NCBI RefSeq assembly: GCF_910596095.1
Contig: NC_056551.1
Location: 5,195,001-5,259,000 of the forward strand
Source of the DNA: Thunnus maccoyii
Lineage: Eukaryota > Chordata > Actinopteri > Scombriformes > Scombridae
Direction of reading: 5' to 3'
Length of the DNA: 64,000 nucleotides
In this document: positions 26,206 to 39,500 of the stretch, one piece after another
How the letters are laid out: each line of letters opens with the position of its first letter
How positions within the stretch are numbered: the first letter of the stretch is position 1
Program-made: the position numbers and the translations under genes
The notes under the pieces: model-generated
The model's input: only the letters and a program-made list of their open reading frames with translations
Database searches by the model: none
Told to the model about the DNA's origin: nothing

Positions 26206-29200
26206 ATGACAAAATTAAACTGTGTTAACCTTGATAAGTTTATGGAGGAGTTTGCTCTGCTAGAACAGGTAAATTAAGGTAGCTAACGTTAGCGTTAATT
26301 CACTAACTGCTCAGAGGAAGTCTGTAGGTTACCTTCGACTTAGCTATTGTCTATTTCTTAAGTTTTTGACACTTTACTAGATTACAGAGTTAAAAAACGT
26401 AGTTTCTCGCAAAATAATTATGGGAGTGGTAATCTCGGTCATTATTTTCAAAGAAGGTAACGTATGTTATAGCCTAGGTGTTGTGACATCACGATTGCCT
26501 CTGTCGTTTGGTGGCGTATTTTTCCAGTGTTTGGTTGACATTACTGGGCTTCAGGTTTCGCTATCCATTTTTCTTTATCTCTGAGTCTTTTTTGTCAGAC
26601 AGACAGGCAGACAGAATTAATCACGAAGGGGAAATGCATAGTTAGAGAGCCAAACCACATAAAACAAAAGACAGTAAACAATAAGAAGACCATACATGAT
26701 AAACAACTAGAATGAAATAAAAACCTGTTAATAGAGACTGAACCTAAACCCGAACCATACTGTGTTATTGCATGTCCACAATGTAGTAAAATATTGTACA
26801 TTAGCAGTGCATGTGTAATATTGTGGGATGAAGAAAAGTCTGAAATTTCTCCATTCGCCTTTACTTTCATCTAACAGAAAATTACAGAAGTTAATGGCAA
26901 AAACAACGTGTTGGAAATCATGCTGGAGGACGCCAATAGACTCATGAAATTCTATCTGACCAAGGAAAAAAATCTTATTGAGGGTAAGTTTCTGTGTGTC
27001 ACTTGAAAACTGGAGGTCCACATTCATTTTAGGTTTTTTTACTACTGTGTTTTTTTTTCTAAGATACAGGATCTTTATAGTGCTTGATTTATGTTTGTAT
27101 GTCTCCCCCTGCTGAGTTTTTTTTTTTTTGCTAAATAACAGTCCTGACCTGGTATCACTAGTTCTCATTGAAGTCAAATAAATCCTAAATTTCTAAGCAT
27201 TTACATTCAGGATTGATACTGTATATTAGGGAAACTGAAATATTAGTCTAACTGAAATTGACCAGAAATTAAAATACAAAAAGACATAAAAAATACTCCA
27301 AAATGCATTTTCAAAATATTTTGTGGCAATTACTTGATATTTTAAGTGTCGATCTCACCATGTATTGGGGTGTATTGAAATGACATGTCTTAAAAGGTGA
27401 CACGTGCAGTTATATATTATGAATACTGTATATTATATTTTAAATACAATGTTTGTCATGCAAATGACTTGGTGACCATTAAAAGATAGATGGGATTCAT
27501 ATCAACAATGAGCTAGATTATGGTGACTGTGCTGTGTCAGACTACGGTTGAATATTATGTGCACATGCAGTTAGATTTTACATTAATTCGGATGGAAAAT
27601 ACCAGATAGATACATAAGATATACATCTCACTGGTTTTAATAACTGTCTGACTATCATTGAATTGTTTCCTACTGGAACCTCTACAAATGTATGGCACCT
27701 AAAAACAAACCAAACAAGAGAGGTTGCTTATTATTTTGATCTACCTATTTCAGAGAGAGACAGCCTTCTTGTCACAGTGAACAGACTGCAGCAGACTTTG
27801 CAGGAGCAGTGCAACCTCAGAGGTACCTGTGATAACTTGTTGGACACACAAATTTCCTCATTACTTAAAGTCCCTGCACACGCATTGTTAACTCACACAG
27901 ACAGTTTCACCTATTTCAATTTATATTAGACCTCTTCTCAGGACTGTGTTTGATTGGCATCTCCCTCGCTCTCCGGTTGGAGTCCACAGAACTCATGTAA
28001 TTCCCAACAAATCTCCACCCAACTTCAACTGGGGCAGAGGTTTTTAATTAACCAAAATAACTGAAAATACCTGTGTGGGTGTGCAGGGCATTTAAGATAC
28101 CCAGGAGAATACTTTATCAGGAAGAAAGAGTATGTTTTTTAAGCACACACCACAGTGAAAGTAAAGTTACAGCAGAATATGGTCTATTATAAATAAATGG
28201 TCCTCCAGTTCAAGTTATGATAGTATTGGTCGTGTTTTTAAGTGAAAACATCTCTTGTAAATTGTAATTAGTGATATCCATTTAGTACTAGAATCATATT
28301 TGGTACCTGAAAACAAATATCAATAAGCAAATTTACTGTGGAAATTCTGTGTAAGGATTTTGAGGATTTTCATAATGTAAATATTCTAAGACTGTTCATG
28401 TTGTAGTGGAGAATGAGAGACTAAAGAACGACAAGGCGGACCTGAAACGACAGAATGAGAGAACAGCAGAGGTAAGGACTGAAGCAGGGGTGAACACTAA
28501 CACAACTGTCTTGTCATAGTAAGGAAAGCACAGGTTTTAGTAACAACATTAGTAATGGCTCTGTTCTATTCAAGTGTCCCAGTAAGTCATGACAGTGTGG
28601 CAGCGATCCAGCATGAACAACACCAGGACCCTGAAACTGAAGCAGCTACATGGAATTCAGTCATAATTATTTGTATTATTTACACCTGTGTGTTTCTTAA
28701 TGCATCAAAATGTTTTTTCATGAAAAAGACCTATTGCATTAAATACATTGAATATAGCTGTGAATCAAAAGTTTAGACTTCATTGTGCTGCCCATTTCTG
28801 AAACCAACCCTACACTACGCCCTGCACTGTATACGGTCATGGTTGCATTAAAAAAATACTAGATAGAAGCATTTTCTGGCTTCAGATGTACAGATACTGA
28901 GTTACAGTCCACTGCAGCTGAGTGATTTATATGTCTGTACATTATTTTGAAGTCAGAACAATCAGTCGATTTCCTCCATAAATATCACCCTTCTTACCAA
29001 TACTTCTTATTTATGCTTTTTGGTGACTTTCAAAGCCTTAACACTGGTAGCAATTCCACATCTTTGACCTCATCTTGAACCCGTAGTAATTTCTAATTGA
29101 ATAAAACAGTTTTAGCGTCAGGCTATGATGTGGTGTGTGGCCTGTGTGTGCTTTCATCAGGATGGAGAGGCTGAGGTTCAGAGGCTTATCAGTGAAATGA

Positions 29201-31484
29201 GAGCAGTAGAAGAGAGACACAAGAGGGAGCTAGAGACTGTAAGGCAGCAGTGCAGGAGAGAGGTGGAGGACGCCCACAAGGAGGCGTTCAATCAGTGTAA
29301 GACCTCACAAAACAGTCAGTACACTGAGATAAACAGTGTTCATGTTTTAGGGAATACTGACACTTTACTATGTACAAAATAACAGCCCTAAAGTCTCAAT
29401 GCAAGACTAAGGCAGTGGATCAGATATCTGCTGAAAAACACAAGAGTTTCATAAAACAACAGAGAAACCACAGACCAGTCAGAACACACCATCAGAGCAG
29501 CTTACATGATGACGTGTTGACATCAATCTACAGCATCAGAACAGAAATTTAATGAGACAAAAAAACAAAACAACCATGTTAAAGATAAATCTATACTTGG
29601 CTGGTGTCTGCTGCTGTTTTATTTCCTGACAGTGGAAGCTAAAGATGCTGAAGTAAAGACGCTGCTGAAGAAAAAGGATGTAGATCTGGAAGAGATGAAG
29701 AAGAGGCTGAAGGACCAGGAGAGGGAGCGGCAGAGCGAACTCCTGAAGTTACAGATGGAGGTAAATTAAAAGCTACATTTAACTTCCGACAGTGTTGCTG
29801 TCAATGACCACTGATATGAATACAGTTGATACAGGACACTGTTGTTGATGTTTCTATCTTTCATGATTTTGAAATATATATTTGAGGGTAAAGTGCTTGT
29901 TTTGATAGAACATGAACAGTTACTTTTTGTCAGTTTTTAAAGATTGACAAATAAAGCCTGAAATAACAGTTTGATGTACTAATGTAATAACCTGCCAGAT
30001 AACTTGCAGGGTTGAAGAGGTCAAGAGTTCAAGTAAGACAGCAGCATGCGTCTGCAAGAGTGTGTGTGGGCAACAAAACAATCCACATACGCTTTCAGTA
30101 TTTTCAGGAAAGCTGCGTGAAATTAGCAGAAGTCTTGAGGAATGATTTCAATATGAATGCAGTGCTAGGACTCCCCTGTGGTCTTGAGTGACTAGTTTCG
30201 GCTTTACTACATGTAAGCTTATTGGGGTTTTTTTCTGTGTATATTTTGGCAGTTTGGTGCAAAGTTAGCCAGAGTTCAGAGTACAGCTCAGTGGAGCCAA
30301 CAACAGCAGCAGCAGCAGCAACACGGATCCCAACTTCTTCCACAGAGTGTCTTCAAGAGGGTGAGCAGCACACATGTCCTCCCTCTTTTCCCATTATAGA
30401 CATTAATTAACAAGGCACAAAACAAATGGAAATGATCAACCTGTAAGTCAAGGTCTTGGTGTGCAAGGACATATTTTATTAGTATTTATTATAGTATTTG
30501 CAGGGGTGAAGAAACTACTGACGTTTGATCCTACAAGATTAAGTGCACAGCAGGGCTTCCCTTGCTCTTGGGTTTGCCAGTTTGTTTCCTTTACATGCAA
30601 ACTTCAGCCCAGACTAGAACAAAGTCCATTAGAGTTTGACCTGGAACTTTCATCTTGTTAGTTCCCTTCCTTCTAAATGATATCAGGCCACTTGCCAGCA
30701 TGCTCCATCACCTTTGCCCTATCTGAAAGACAAATGTCTGGCAAAGAGAGGAGCCTAAGGGAGCACCCCTGCAGTGTTTTTGCAGTCTGTTTATTCGCTC
30801 ACAGCAGCCAATGTACTGACTGTACAGACATTAGCTGTCGCTAGCTAGAAACTTATGCACCAAGCATATTTGGACAGTGTGCACACAAAACTTGACAGAA
30901 ACTCTAGATTGTTTTTTAAATTTTCCTCCAGCTCCTGCAATTCCAAAGGCAGACAAGATCCAGAGTCCTTGATATGTGCAAAAATGCATTCTGAAGTTCA
31001 GCTGATGCTAATATGAGGCTCTGTTTTATGTTTACTATTTGCCAAAGTTCCAGTCTTTTTAGTGTGAAATTCCCTGTTCCCTGTTTTATAGACTAAATAA
31101 CTAATTGAGAAAATAATTACAGATGAATCTCTAAAGAAACAGTTCCAGTCATAGAACAAATTTCATTAGCAATCACTACATTGTTTTGTTGTTAAAATAC
31201 TTAAAAATCTGATAGTCCCTTCACAAAACTCACAAAACACTTCACAACAATCACTGCTCTGTTCTTAGAGATGTGTTGCATGTCCTGTTATATTGCATCT
31301 TTCTAGTGTGTGTTTGTGTGTGTGTGTTTGTTTGTGTGTGTGTGTGTGTTGTTAGAAGTTGATGTACATCCAAGAGGAGAAGAACAAGGAGATTGTGGCT
31401 CTGCGTCAGAGAATCAAAGAGCTGGAAGAGAGCCAGCGTGTCGGGGGATTCAATGACAGCCGTTCGAAGAAGAGAAAGATCTAG
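26206..31484 (+). CDS. ccdc152: Coiled-coil domain-containing protein 152 (8 coding exons, 267 aa)
   Basis: Coding exons: 26206-26268, 26878-26983, 27754-27822, 28407-28471, 29161-29296, 29633-29760, 30253-30360, 31356-31484; GT-AG introns and phases all close. The protein begins MTKLNCVNLDKFMEEFALLE and is almost entirely Glu/Lys/Arg/Gln-rich heptad-like helix, with no signal peptide, membrane segment or catalytic motif. It ends in a basic tail (SKKRKI). Exon 7 encodes a run of seven glutamines from a CAG/CAA tract. Length is close to the mammalian protein (about 254 aa). Identification rests on the N-terminal match as I recall it, the coiled coil and position directly 3' of ghr on the same strand, as in mammals. 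Molecular function is not established. In mammals the locus overlaps SELENOP on the opposite strand; no selenoprotein P exons are recognisable here. Confidence 0.85.
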
Positions 31485-32214
31485 TTTGTAAAGGTCAACA
31501 GTGCTAACAAGCTGCTGACCTGTCAGCTCTGCAGGTTCATGAATCTGCAGGAGACCCAGGGGTCAGAAGTTACCAAAGTGTTTTGAAATTTCCAGATTTA
31601 AATTTAAATTCTGTAACTCAGTTCTTCAAATGAACCGTTGCCTCATTTTATAGGACATTTGTTCGACTTTACAGCCTCTTGTGTACTGTCATACACAGAT
31701 TTGCAGTTTCACCCCCTTGCTCGCAGGTGACCAGTGTGTGGAGAGTACAATTAAACACAGGCCGTGTTCCTGTCTAAGGCTTTAATCCAATCAGACGCCT
31801 GCATGGTAGGAAAGAAGGGAGGGAGGGAGGGAGGGGAGGCATGGACTCAGGAGAAACTCACTTGAATCACTTGGCTCTTGTCTCATTCAAAAAAAGAGAA
31901 ATCATTTAACTTTCACTTTCCATATTTTTCCTTGAAGTCAAACATGTGTTCTACTAAGCTTGAGATTTTGGAAGAGTAGAGCTCTTGAACTTTACTTAAT
32001 GTTATTTGTGTGAATGGCTTTCCCATTGTTGATGTTTAGGAAAGTAAAGGTAGAAAGTAGATACACACCTACTTTATTTAACATGACTGAGCAGATTTTT
32101 ACAGCTTAGATCTACTTTTCTAGCCTAAAACATGTATGTCCACCTGAATAATTAATACAAATTAGGTTCTTTACATAGAGTAACTTTGATTTTTAACATA
32201 TCACGAGTGGGGCG

Positions 32215-32550
32215 TTCAATGAACATCCAGCAATCATTCAGGACTTAAGGGGGAACTCCATTGATTTTATACATGTCTGTTGGCAGGTGTTGGGAAATAC
32301 TGCGACATATGTGAAAAAAGTTTCATAAAGCCTTTTGTGGCTCCAAAGGCAGCTGCATAAAGTCTGATGTCATTTGAGTCAGTATTGGTTGGGTCTGGCA
32401 GTGTGGTGTTAGACAGAGGTGAGGTTACCAGACCATCTCTGCTTCAGGCTAGTGGCTTGAGGCTATATTAGCTGCAACTAGCATAACACCCAAATCTCCA
32501 ACTGAACAGACTGCTGTTATGTTGCATTCTGGGTAATGTATAAGTTTTAC
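32215..32550. repeat. Dispersed teleost repeat
   Basis: Text including 'tcatttgagtcagtattggt' and 'acagactgctgttatgttgc' resembles a common teleost non-coding repeat, from recollection. It directly precedes another repeat family at 32,636. Confidence 0.35.
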
Positions 32551-32635
32551 TGGTTAAACTGTCCATTGTGAGTCTGACAATGTTATAGAAGTGCAGTACT
32601 CTTTTTAAAGAGTTGATCTGATTTGAGAGCAAAAT

Positions 32636-33006
32636 GTTGGGAAATACGCTTATTTGTTTTCTTGCCAAGAGCTTGCTGAGAAGCTCGATACCACTCTCAT
32701 ATGCGTATGGTAAATATGAAGTTACTGCCAGGAGCCGAGTAGCTTATAATAGAATAAAGACTGGAAACAGGGGGAATTGCTCTTTCTAAAGGTAACAAAA
32801 TCCTGCTTATCAGCACCTCTAAGGCTCACTACTTAATACGTAAAATCTCATTTGTTTAATTTTGAAAAAGTGTAAAAATGACTGAATTTGATTTTATGGG
32901 GGATTATGTGCCAGACTATTTCTTGGCCAGGCTTCAGGAAGTCACTGCTCCCAGCCAAGATAGTACATAGCACATGCATTTGCCAAAATATCAAACTATT
33001 CCTTTA
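32636..33006 (+). repeat. Dispersed teleost repeat, family A copy 1
   Basis: Starts 'tgttgggaaatacgcttatt', contains 'cttgccaagagcttgctgag', 'ataaagactggaaacagggg' and 'agcacctctaaggctcacta', and ends 'caaactattcctttaac'. The same ordered landmarks recur at 47,275-47,786, so this window alone shows it is repetitive. Non-coding. Confidence 0.75.
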
Positions 33007-33669
33007 ACAAATAACTAACACTTTTGATAAGTATTTCCTAAATTTGGCAATTAAAGAATTTAGAGCTACAATGATTTGAATGAACTGATTATAGACATAC
33101 ACTAACACAGATCTATCTATGATAAACTAAAATCAGCCAATAGTATCAAACATGCTAATGTATCAATCAGGCTCTAATCCACTAAGTACACTTGCACTAA
33201 GTTTGTTTTATGTTCTTGAGATTAGACTACAATGTTTTCCTGCTGTTCCTCCACTGCTCCTCACAGGGACAACACACCTGAATGAAGACGCTCCGCCTTG
33301 TGAAGTGTTGACCTCCTGCTTTGTAATCTCTTTATCTGTGCTGCTCAGCCAGCGTCGAAAATGGACAGAGAGTTAATCTCTATGGGAACATTGGGTAATA
33401 CCGTTGCATAACATTTCATCTTAACAAAAGCCAGGAGATCAACCTTGGCTACACACAACATAGCTATTCCCCCTCACAGGTGGGCTTTCCCAAACCTGCA
33501 AAGCAAAGCATTCAGATCACATACTGTATGTTGCATCCTCACTGAGCACATTTAATCTGTTGTGTGGTTTTGGCCTCATTTTTTTCAGGGCAGAAAAAAT
33601 GAGGCCATTTGAAGGGATTGGGACAGACCTAAATTAAAACAGGATTAGAGTTCATGACACCACCTTAAT

Positions 33670-34049
33670 CCGTCGTCCCTCAGTGAGAAGGAGAGGGTGC
33701 AGGAGGGAAGAGGTGAGCGGTGAGAGGTGTGGCCAGGAAAGCCCGCAGTCCTACTGTCTGTCCACTCGGCTGATGGCTCAAACAGATCCCCCCCCCCCCC
33801 CCTCCCCTCCTGTGTTCCTTGCCGTCATTGTACAGTAGTCTTTTAGAGAGCACAGAGAAAGAGGCTATGACGGCATCGCGCTGCTCACTAGGATAGGACT
33901 TTCTGGAATGATTTGGACACAAACATCGTCAGACTCCAGTATGTCAGTGAGGAAAATTAATTTTCTCGGATCTCACTTGAGAAGGGCAGCAATTTGTGCA
34001 ATGGACTCTACAGCTGTGTTTTGATGCAGAGCAGCAATTTGGAAACTTG
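33670..34049 (+). promoter_or_regulatory. nim1k: Probable nim1k promoter and untranslated exon
   Basis: The nim1k start codon lies only one base after a splice acceptor (ctgctgcag|aatg, at 34,740), so an upstream untranslated exon is needed. The best candidate ends at the donor ggaaacttg|gtaaga (exon end 34,049). It is preceded by a GC-richer region with a poly-C tract at about 33,788-33,802. The start point is not fixed. Confidence 0.4.
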
Positions 34050-34741
34050 GTAAGAAAACAAGAACCTTGTGTTCTAGATTCTTTATCTAATTATCTTTCT
34101 CCGGTCTTGTTGCAACCATTTCGCGGTTACAGGTGTCTTTTGAAAAAAATAACAGTAAAATGTGTACTAAATGTTGCATAAGACATCTGAAAATTTTGGA
34201 TGTAATGGTATAGTGTAGTGGTGAGTGACATGGCTTAAGAATACTCATGCAGAATATTTATGTCATGGTAAAGGGATTCTAGGGACATTTGAAGGGAATA
34301 CCAGGTAATTGGGTTTCAAGTGGTTAACAGAAATGTGATTGTATTCACTTATATTAAAATTTAGTCCATGGACTAAATAACTCACTAGTATATTAGTATG
34401 TATCATGTTTCAAGTCTTGATATATTATTCATAAGGTACACCCATTTTGCAGCTTTGACAATGACTATAGGGCTTCTCATAAGCTAAACATTTCTGGATA
34501 GACTAAAACCGTTTTTATCTGAATTTATTTACTTTTTTTAAACTGCAGTAGTTCAGTATCTTTTTGTGAGTGATGTTGAAACAATGCCATGTGGTATTTG
34601 TAGTGATGTACATATGGTTGTTTTCACATCCTGTTAGCAATTTAAGGAAAAAATGTCTGTATGTATGAACTATGAGCTGGTAATGACTTAATTACATTAT
34701 CATGTTTTTGAAGATGACCATATCCTCAGCCTGCTGCAGAA

Positions 34742-37551
34742 ATGCCCGGGAGTCAGTACCAGGTGACAGGCACCAAGTTCCACCATAGCCTCTACAGCCT
34801 GACAGACAGCTCTGTCGGCCCAGAGGATGAGGAAGCAGACCCCCCGGTGCCCCTCACCCCCCTGCAGAAGCTCACCACAGACATGTGCAAGGATGAGAAG
34901 ACCATCAAGGAGCTGATTATAGGCCGCAGAGTGGGCTTCTACAAGGTCCGCGGGGAGATCGGCTACGGGACCTTCTCCAGAGTCAAACTGGCTTTTCACG
35001 CTCTGACTAAAGGTAGGTGGACATGTTATCTGACTACAAGCAAAGTAAACATTTCCAAACAAGACACCTCTGGCCATCCGTCCCTCACATACCTGAGTTA
35101 GGTTGGGTCCTGTTACTTTCCTTTAGCTTTGCTCATTATTGTGCAGTCACTGTTGAGTACTATCTACAAAAAGAGAGCTACCCAGAACACTTTGTGAACA
35201 GCTTAAGGAAAAGGGTGAACAGAAGAGAGCAGTCATGTAAGGTTAAGACGGGTGCAGTGTGTTGTTCAAAAACACGAGAAAAGCAAAAAAGATGCCCGAC
35301 ACACTTTTGCCATTGAGAGTTCTGCACCAACCTAAATTGCAGACCCAGACCCATCCAGTACCTGTTTCCTACCTGACCCGACTGAACCTGATGGATATTG
35401 TTAAATTTCAGAGGCGAATTCGACCTGAAGTTATATTTTTGCTTTGTCTATTTTTGACCATTAGCTCGACAGGCTAATTCACTGCTCTGTCTACACTATC
35501 TTTCCCACTGGGCAAATGCATATCTATTTGAAACACGTCATGCATGGATGCAGACAATTGTCACAGTTAGTCAGAGAGAGACAGCGTGACATTTCTTAAT
35601 AAATCGCATTGAAAGATAACCAAACCCGAACCCAACCCAAAACCTAAGCTTTACGCAACAAAACAAAGTATAATATCAGTTTTCTCAGGTAGCAGAACTC
35701 TGTCTACCAATTATTTTTGCAAATTGTTTAGTCTATAAAATATCAAAAGTAATGTAGGCTGCAACTAACCACTGCAATGATTAACTGATTATCAGAATTG
35801 TTGATTCCCTTGTTGACAACCGGACAGTTGTTTAATGTCTTTGTGTCCCGTCATCTGTCCCCCTCGTAGACAAAGTGGCCCTGAAGATCCTGGATCGGAC
35901 GAGGCTGGATACTCAGGCTCAGCGGCTGCTCTCCAGAGAGATCACCAGCATGGAGTCCCTGCAGCATCCTAACGTGGTCCGTCTGTACGAGGTGGTGGAG
36001 ACGCCGAGTCGCCTCTTCCTGGTGCTGGAGTACGCAGGAGGAGGAGACCTCCACAATAAGATCTACAATGAGGGGAAACTGTCTGACAACACCAGCAAGG
36101 TCGCGTTTGCCCAGATCCTTTCTGCCATCAAATATATGGTGAGTGACGTAGAATCTGAGCGAGATTTTGCTTTGTTTTTCCCATCATGCAGTCAAACATT
36201 TTATGATAAGTTAAATTATGTTTAACACAGATTTGTATTTCAGGAATTGTATTAAATAAATCCAAAGATATTTAATGAGCTTTCATATACGGCAAAGAAA
36301 AGCAGGATATTTTCACATTTGAGATACTGGAACTAAAACTGTTGATTTAAAATCATTTAACAAAATAGCAAAGTATAGTATCAAAATAGTAGCTCCAATT
36401 TAAATTCATTCTAGGATGTACTGTCATATACCACTCGACGTTTATTTACAGAAAACAAGAAGCCAAAACATTTTAAGCCAACTGGCCTTGATTAGTGTCA
36501 CAATTTGATGCCTTGCAAACATGACACTACTCTCTGCTAACGGTCCCACAATGCAACGTGCCACATTACCTTGGTCTTTTTTTCTATTAGCATTTTAACA
36601 CACTAGCTTCATTGCTGCAGAGATTGTAGGGAAACCGTCCATATACAGCAAGCAACATATTGTCAGGTTGATGGCCTGATGATGGCCGAGACTGTGAAGA
36701 TTACAATCCAGGATATAACAGAGAATCTATCACATCAGATTTATTTAATATTTAGAAATTTAAACCTTGTATGTTTTGCTATGTAGCACGACATCAGCAT
36801 CATCCACCGCGACATGAAGGCAGAGAACGTCCTGTTTACCAGCAGCGGCTGTGTGAAGGTGGCCGACTTTGGATTCAGTACGCGGGTTTCAAACCGCAAC
36901 GACGCCCTCGACACCTTCTGTGGCTCGCCACCTTACGCAGCCCCGGAGCTCTTCAGAGACGAGTGCTACGTGGGGCCTCCTGTGGACGTGTGGGCCATGG
37001 GGGTTCTGCTTTTCTTCATGGTGACCGGCACCATGCCGTTCCGTGCCGAGACTATGGGCAAGCTGCGGCGCTGCATCATTGAAGGCGCCTACACCATCCC
37101 TCCCTGGGTGCCCGGCCCCTGCCAGAGGCTTATCAAGGGCATCCTGAAGACGGTCCCCGCCGATCGTTATGCCGTCGACCAGATGCTGGGCTGTGATTGG
37201 CTCTTACCTGTTGAGTTTCCCTGGTCGCTGGTGCCTCCTGAACCAGATAGCCCTCTGCAAAGCCTGCTGGACTCGGAGCGTGGGGACCTGGAGGAAGAAG
37301 AGGAACATGAGGAGGTCAGGAACTCGCTGGAGGAGCTCGGGATTACCCAATTGCACTTACGGAACAATTCACTCAAAGACAGCCGCAGCCCTGTCACTGG
37401 AGTTTATCGAATCGTGCTGCACCGAGTGCAGAAGAGGAGGGGCTGCGACAGCCTGCCTGTAGTCCGAGGGATGGTGAGGGACCCCAAGAGGGAGGGCCTC
37501 CGGGCCTACCGGGGCCTCAGACACACCTCCAAGTTCTGTGTGCTTTCATAA
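34742..37551 (+). CDS. nim1k: Serine/threonine-protein kinase NIM1 (3 coding exons, 434 aa)
   Basis: AMPK-related (CAMKL) protein kinase that transfers phosphate from ATP to Ser/Thr. Exons: 34742-35012, 35870-36138, 36787-37551; phases close and the length matches the mammalian protein (about 436 aa). The kinase domain starts near residue 67. Glycine loop GEIGYGTFS is at 71-79, ATP-binding Lys96 in VALK, alpha-C Glu114, catalytic HRD with Asp189 and KAEN (191-194), DFG Asp207, and activation loop Thr223 in [13 protein letters not shown]. All essential residues are present, so it should be active. The C-terminal tail (about 310-434) has an acidic EEEEHEE stretch and a basic end. The N-terminal 65 residues are low in known motifs. 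Start supported by the acceptor directly upstream. Regulation by T-loop phosphorylation is inferred from the family. Confidence 0.95.
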
Positions 37552-38600
37552 CAGACTGTTCGAGACGCTTCAGCACAGTTTTTATACAGACTTCTTTTAT
37601 ACCAACATGGAATTTAGAAGTAGAAGTTTTTTTATTTTATGTTTTACATTGTTCATGACAATAAGTTGGTTTGTTTATTTATTAAGTGAGTTAAATTGAC
37701 AAATACCTTTTCGGTTTGTAGCTTTTGATACATTTGTTTTGCTCCTTTTAGTGTATCTTACGGGGGTTTGAGAATAGCGTAGAAGATACGTAAAAGTGCC
37801 TGATAAAATTAAACCAGAGAACTGTAAGAGTTGTGAAAGCATCTTTATAAAATATTTGCCCCTTGTAGAAACAGCAAATTTGGATTTAACCTGTAAAACT
37901 TGTACTGACAGCTGCTGTAAGTCATTATATTCTAGGACTGCAAGTAATTATTTTCATTATCAATTAATCTGTTTATTATTTTTGATTAATTGTTTGGTCC
38001 AGTAATGAAAATGTGACCTATAATCACAAGTTATGGCCTTTATGCTCTGTTGACATGAGATGTCAGCAGATGAGGTAAAGATTTGATGATGATTAATGAG
38101 GATTTTAGAGGCCTGAAGAGGTGAAAGCATCTAGTATGAGAGAAAAGCCAGACAATGTTTTCTTTCTTATCCTTTAATCATCTTGGAACAGCTCAGACTT
38201 ACTTTAGGGGTTACTGGGAGGTCCAAACCTCCATGTTGAGAACTACCGGTTTAGTCTGTAAAATGTGAACTAATAGTGACACATTACAAGTTTCCAGAGT
38301 CAAATAGCCCAAAAAAAATCAATTAGTTTACAATAATGTGAAACAAAACTCAGTATCAGTTAAGGATGTATTTTCTGTCCATCAACTAATCAAATAACTT
38401 TGTCATGCAAAACCTGTTTTTATCTTTTCAATCCTTTTGAGTGCAGAGAGGGGGTTTTGTAAATATGAACATCTTTGTAAGTGTCTGTAAGGGGAAGAGA
38501 AAACCTCATGCCCACTTAAAGCAATTATGTCTGTTGAAAAGACTCTTATTGTTTATGAAAAACTAAATAAAGTGTTAAAAAAAACTGATGAGTCAAGCAG
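37552..38600. other. nim1k 3' UTR and intergenic DNA
   Basis: AT-rich sequence after the nim1k stop codon. A candidate poly(A) signal AATAAA lies near 38,566. No gene is seen. Confidence 0.5.
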
Positions 38601-38619
38601 ATCTCATTGTTCCGGCAGA

Positions 38620-39115
38620 GCAGGTGGCTGCTGCTGCTGCTGCTGCACCCAAACAGAGCTGATCCTGCGTCTTTGTGGCCTGTTTACCAAAGTTTCACCA
38701 AGTGCCTGCGAGCAAATAATAGTCCCGACAGCAGCTGGCAGGACACCAGATGATACCCGGGACCCCTCTCGTCTCTACAACCGGTCCAAACCAGCCAGAC
38801 CCAACCCGACTGTCCCCTTTGGCAGTGGAGCGCAAACCAACCCCCGACTCCTCCCAGCCCTGCCCTGGCCGACCCCCACCTGCAGGAAGCGGCAGATGGC
38901 GCGGCGTGGCTGCGGAGACATCTGCAGGCCAGACAATAGGCGCTCTGTGCGGACCGCTGGAGCTGACAGGCCTGGAGCTCCGCTATTGTGCGCTGCGCTA
39001 TACACATGCAGATGAGGCGTGCAGGAGGAGGGACCGCAGAGGGCCTTTTTTTTTTTTTACTGCAGGGACAACAGCGAGCAGATGACAGGCCTTAGCGCCC
39101 TCCATGCAAATTTGC
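38620..39115. promoter_or_regulatory. GC-rich candidate enhancer with SOX, E-box and octamer sites
   Basis: A sharply GC-rich, repeat-free island with a short CTG run (about 38,628-38,646). It contains E-boxes cagatg (38,893), catctg (38,919), cagatg (39,009) and cagatg (39,079), SOX-like acaatagg (38,933) and ctattgt (38,983), and an octamer atgcaaat (39,104). Long open frames here are not protein-like. It lies about 1 kb downstream of the minus-strand gadd45 gene; the target gene is unknown. Confidence 0.35.
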
Positions 39116-39298
39116 TGAGTTTTAAACTTTTGTTAGTTTCGTAACACCCTCCCCCCCACCCCCTTCTCTCCATCCTCTATGACCCCTCACCATCTCCTCC
39201 AAACACACACACACAGGCACACAATATATACACACAGCTCAACTCTAAAACCCAAGAGAAAGTTAAGACACACAACGCCCAAAATATGATTTTTGTAT

Positions 39299-39304
39299 TT
39301 TATT
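39299..39304 (-). promoter_or_regulatory. gadd45g: Poly(A) signal of minus-strand gadd45
   Basis: AATAAA on the minus strand (tttatt on plus), about 800 bases beyond the stop codon. It lies outside the near-identical inverted repeat arm. Confidence 0.5.
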
Positions 39305-39500
39305 AAGCATTTTCCACTTACAATTTCCAACCATTTCTAAAGTGAAACTGATAGAAAGTTGTAAATTAGTTTGTTTCCAACATTGTTTCGACAGGATCAG
39401 AACATCTTAAATCAGATCTTCAGTTTTTAAATATTTCTGTTCTTCAGTACATAATTAAATGTTTCTAAGATACTCTTACAATTTCTCATATTTTTAACAT

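Larger units (their letters stand above)
31485..33670. other. Intergenic region between ccdc152 and nim1k
   Basis: Contains the ccdc152 3' UTR, a GGGA-rich simple repeat near 31,815-31,835, and dispersed repeats at about 32,215-32,550 and 32,636-33,006. No coding exon is recognised on either strand. Confidence 0.65.

Noticed and set aside
38527-39015. 162-codon open frame and overlapping frames on both strands
   Set aside because: The frames arise from a GC-rich stretch with few stops. They are Pro/Arg/Cys-rich, without domains, and several frames are open at once.
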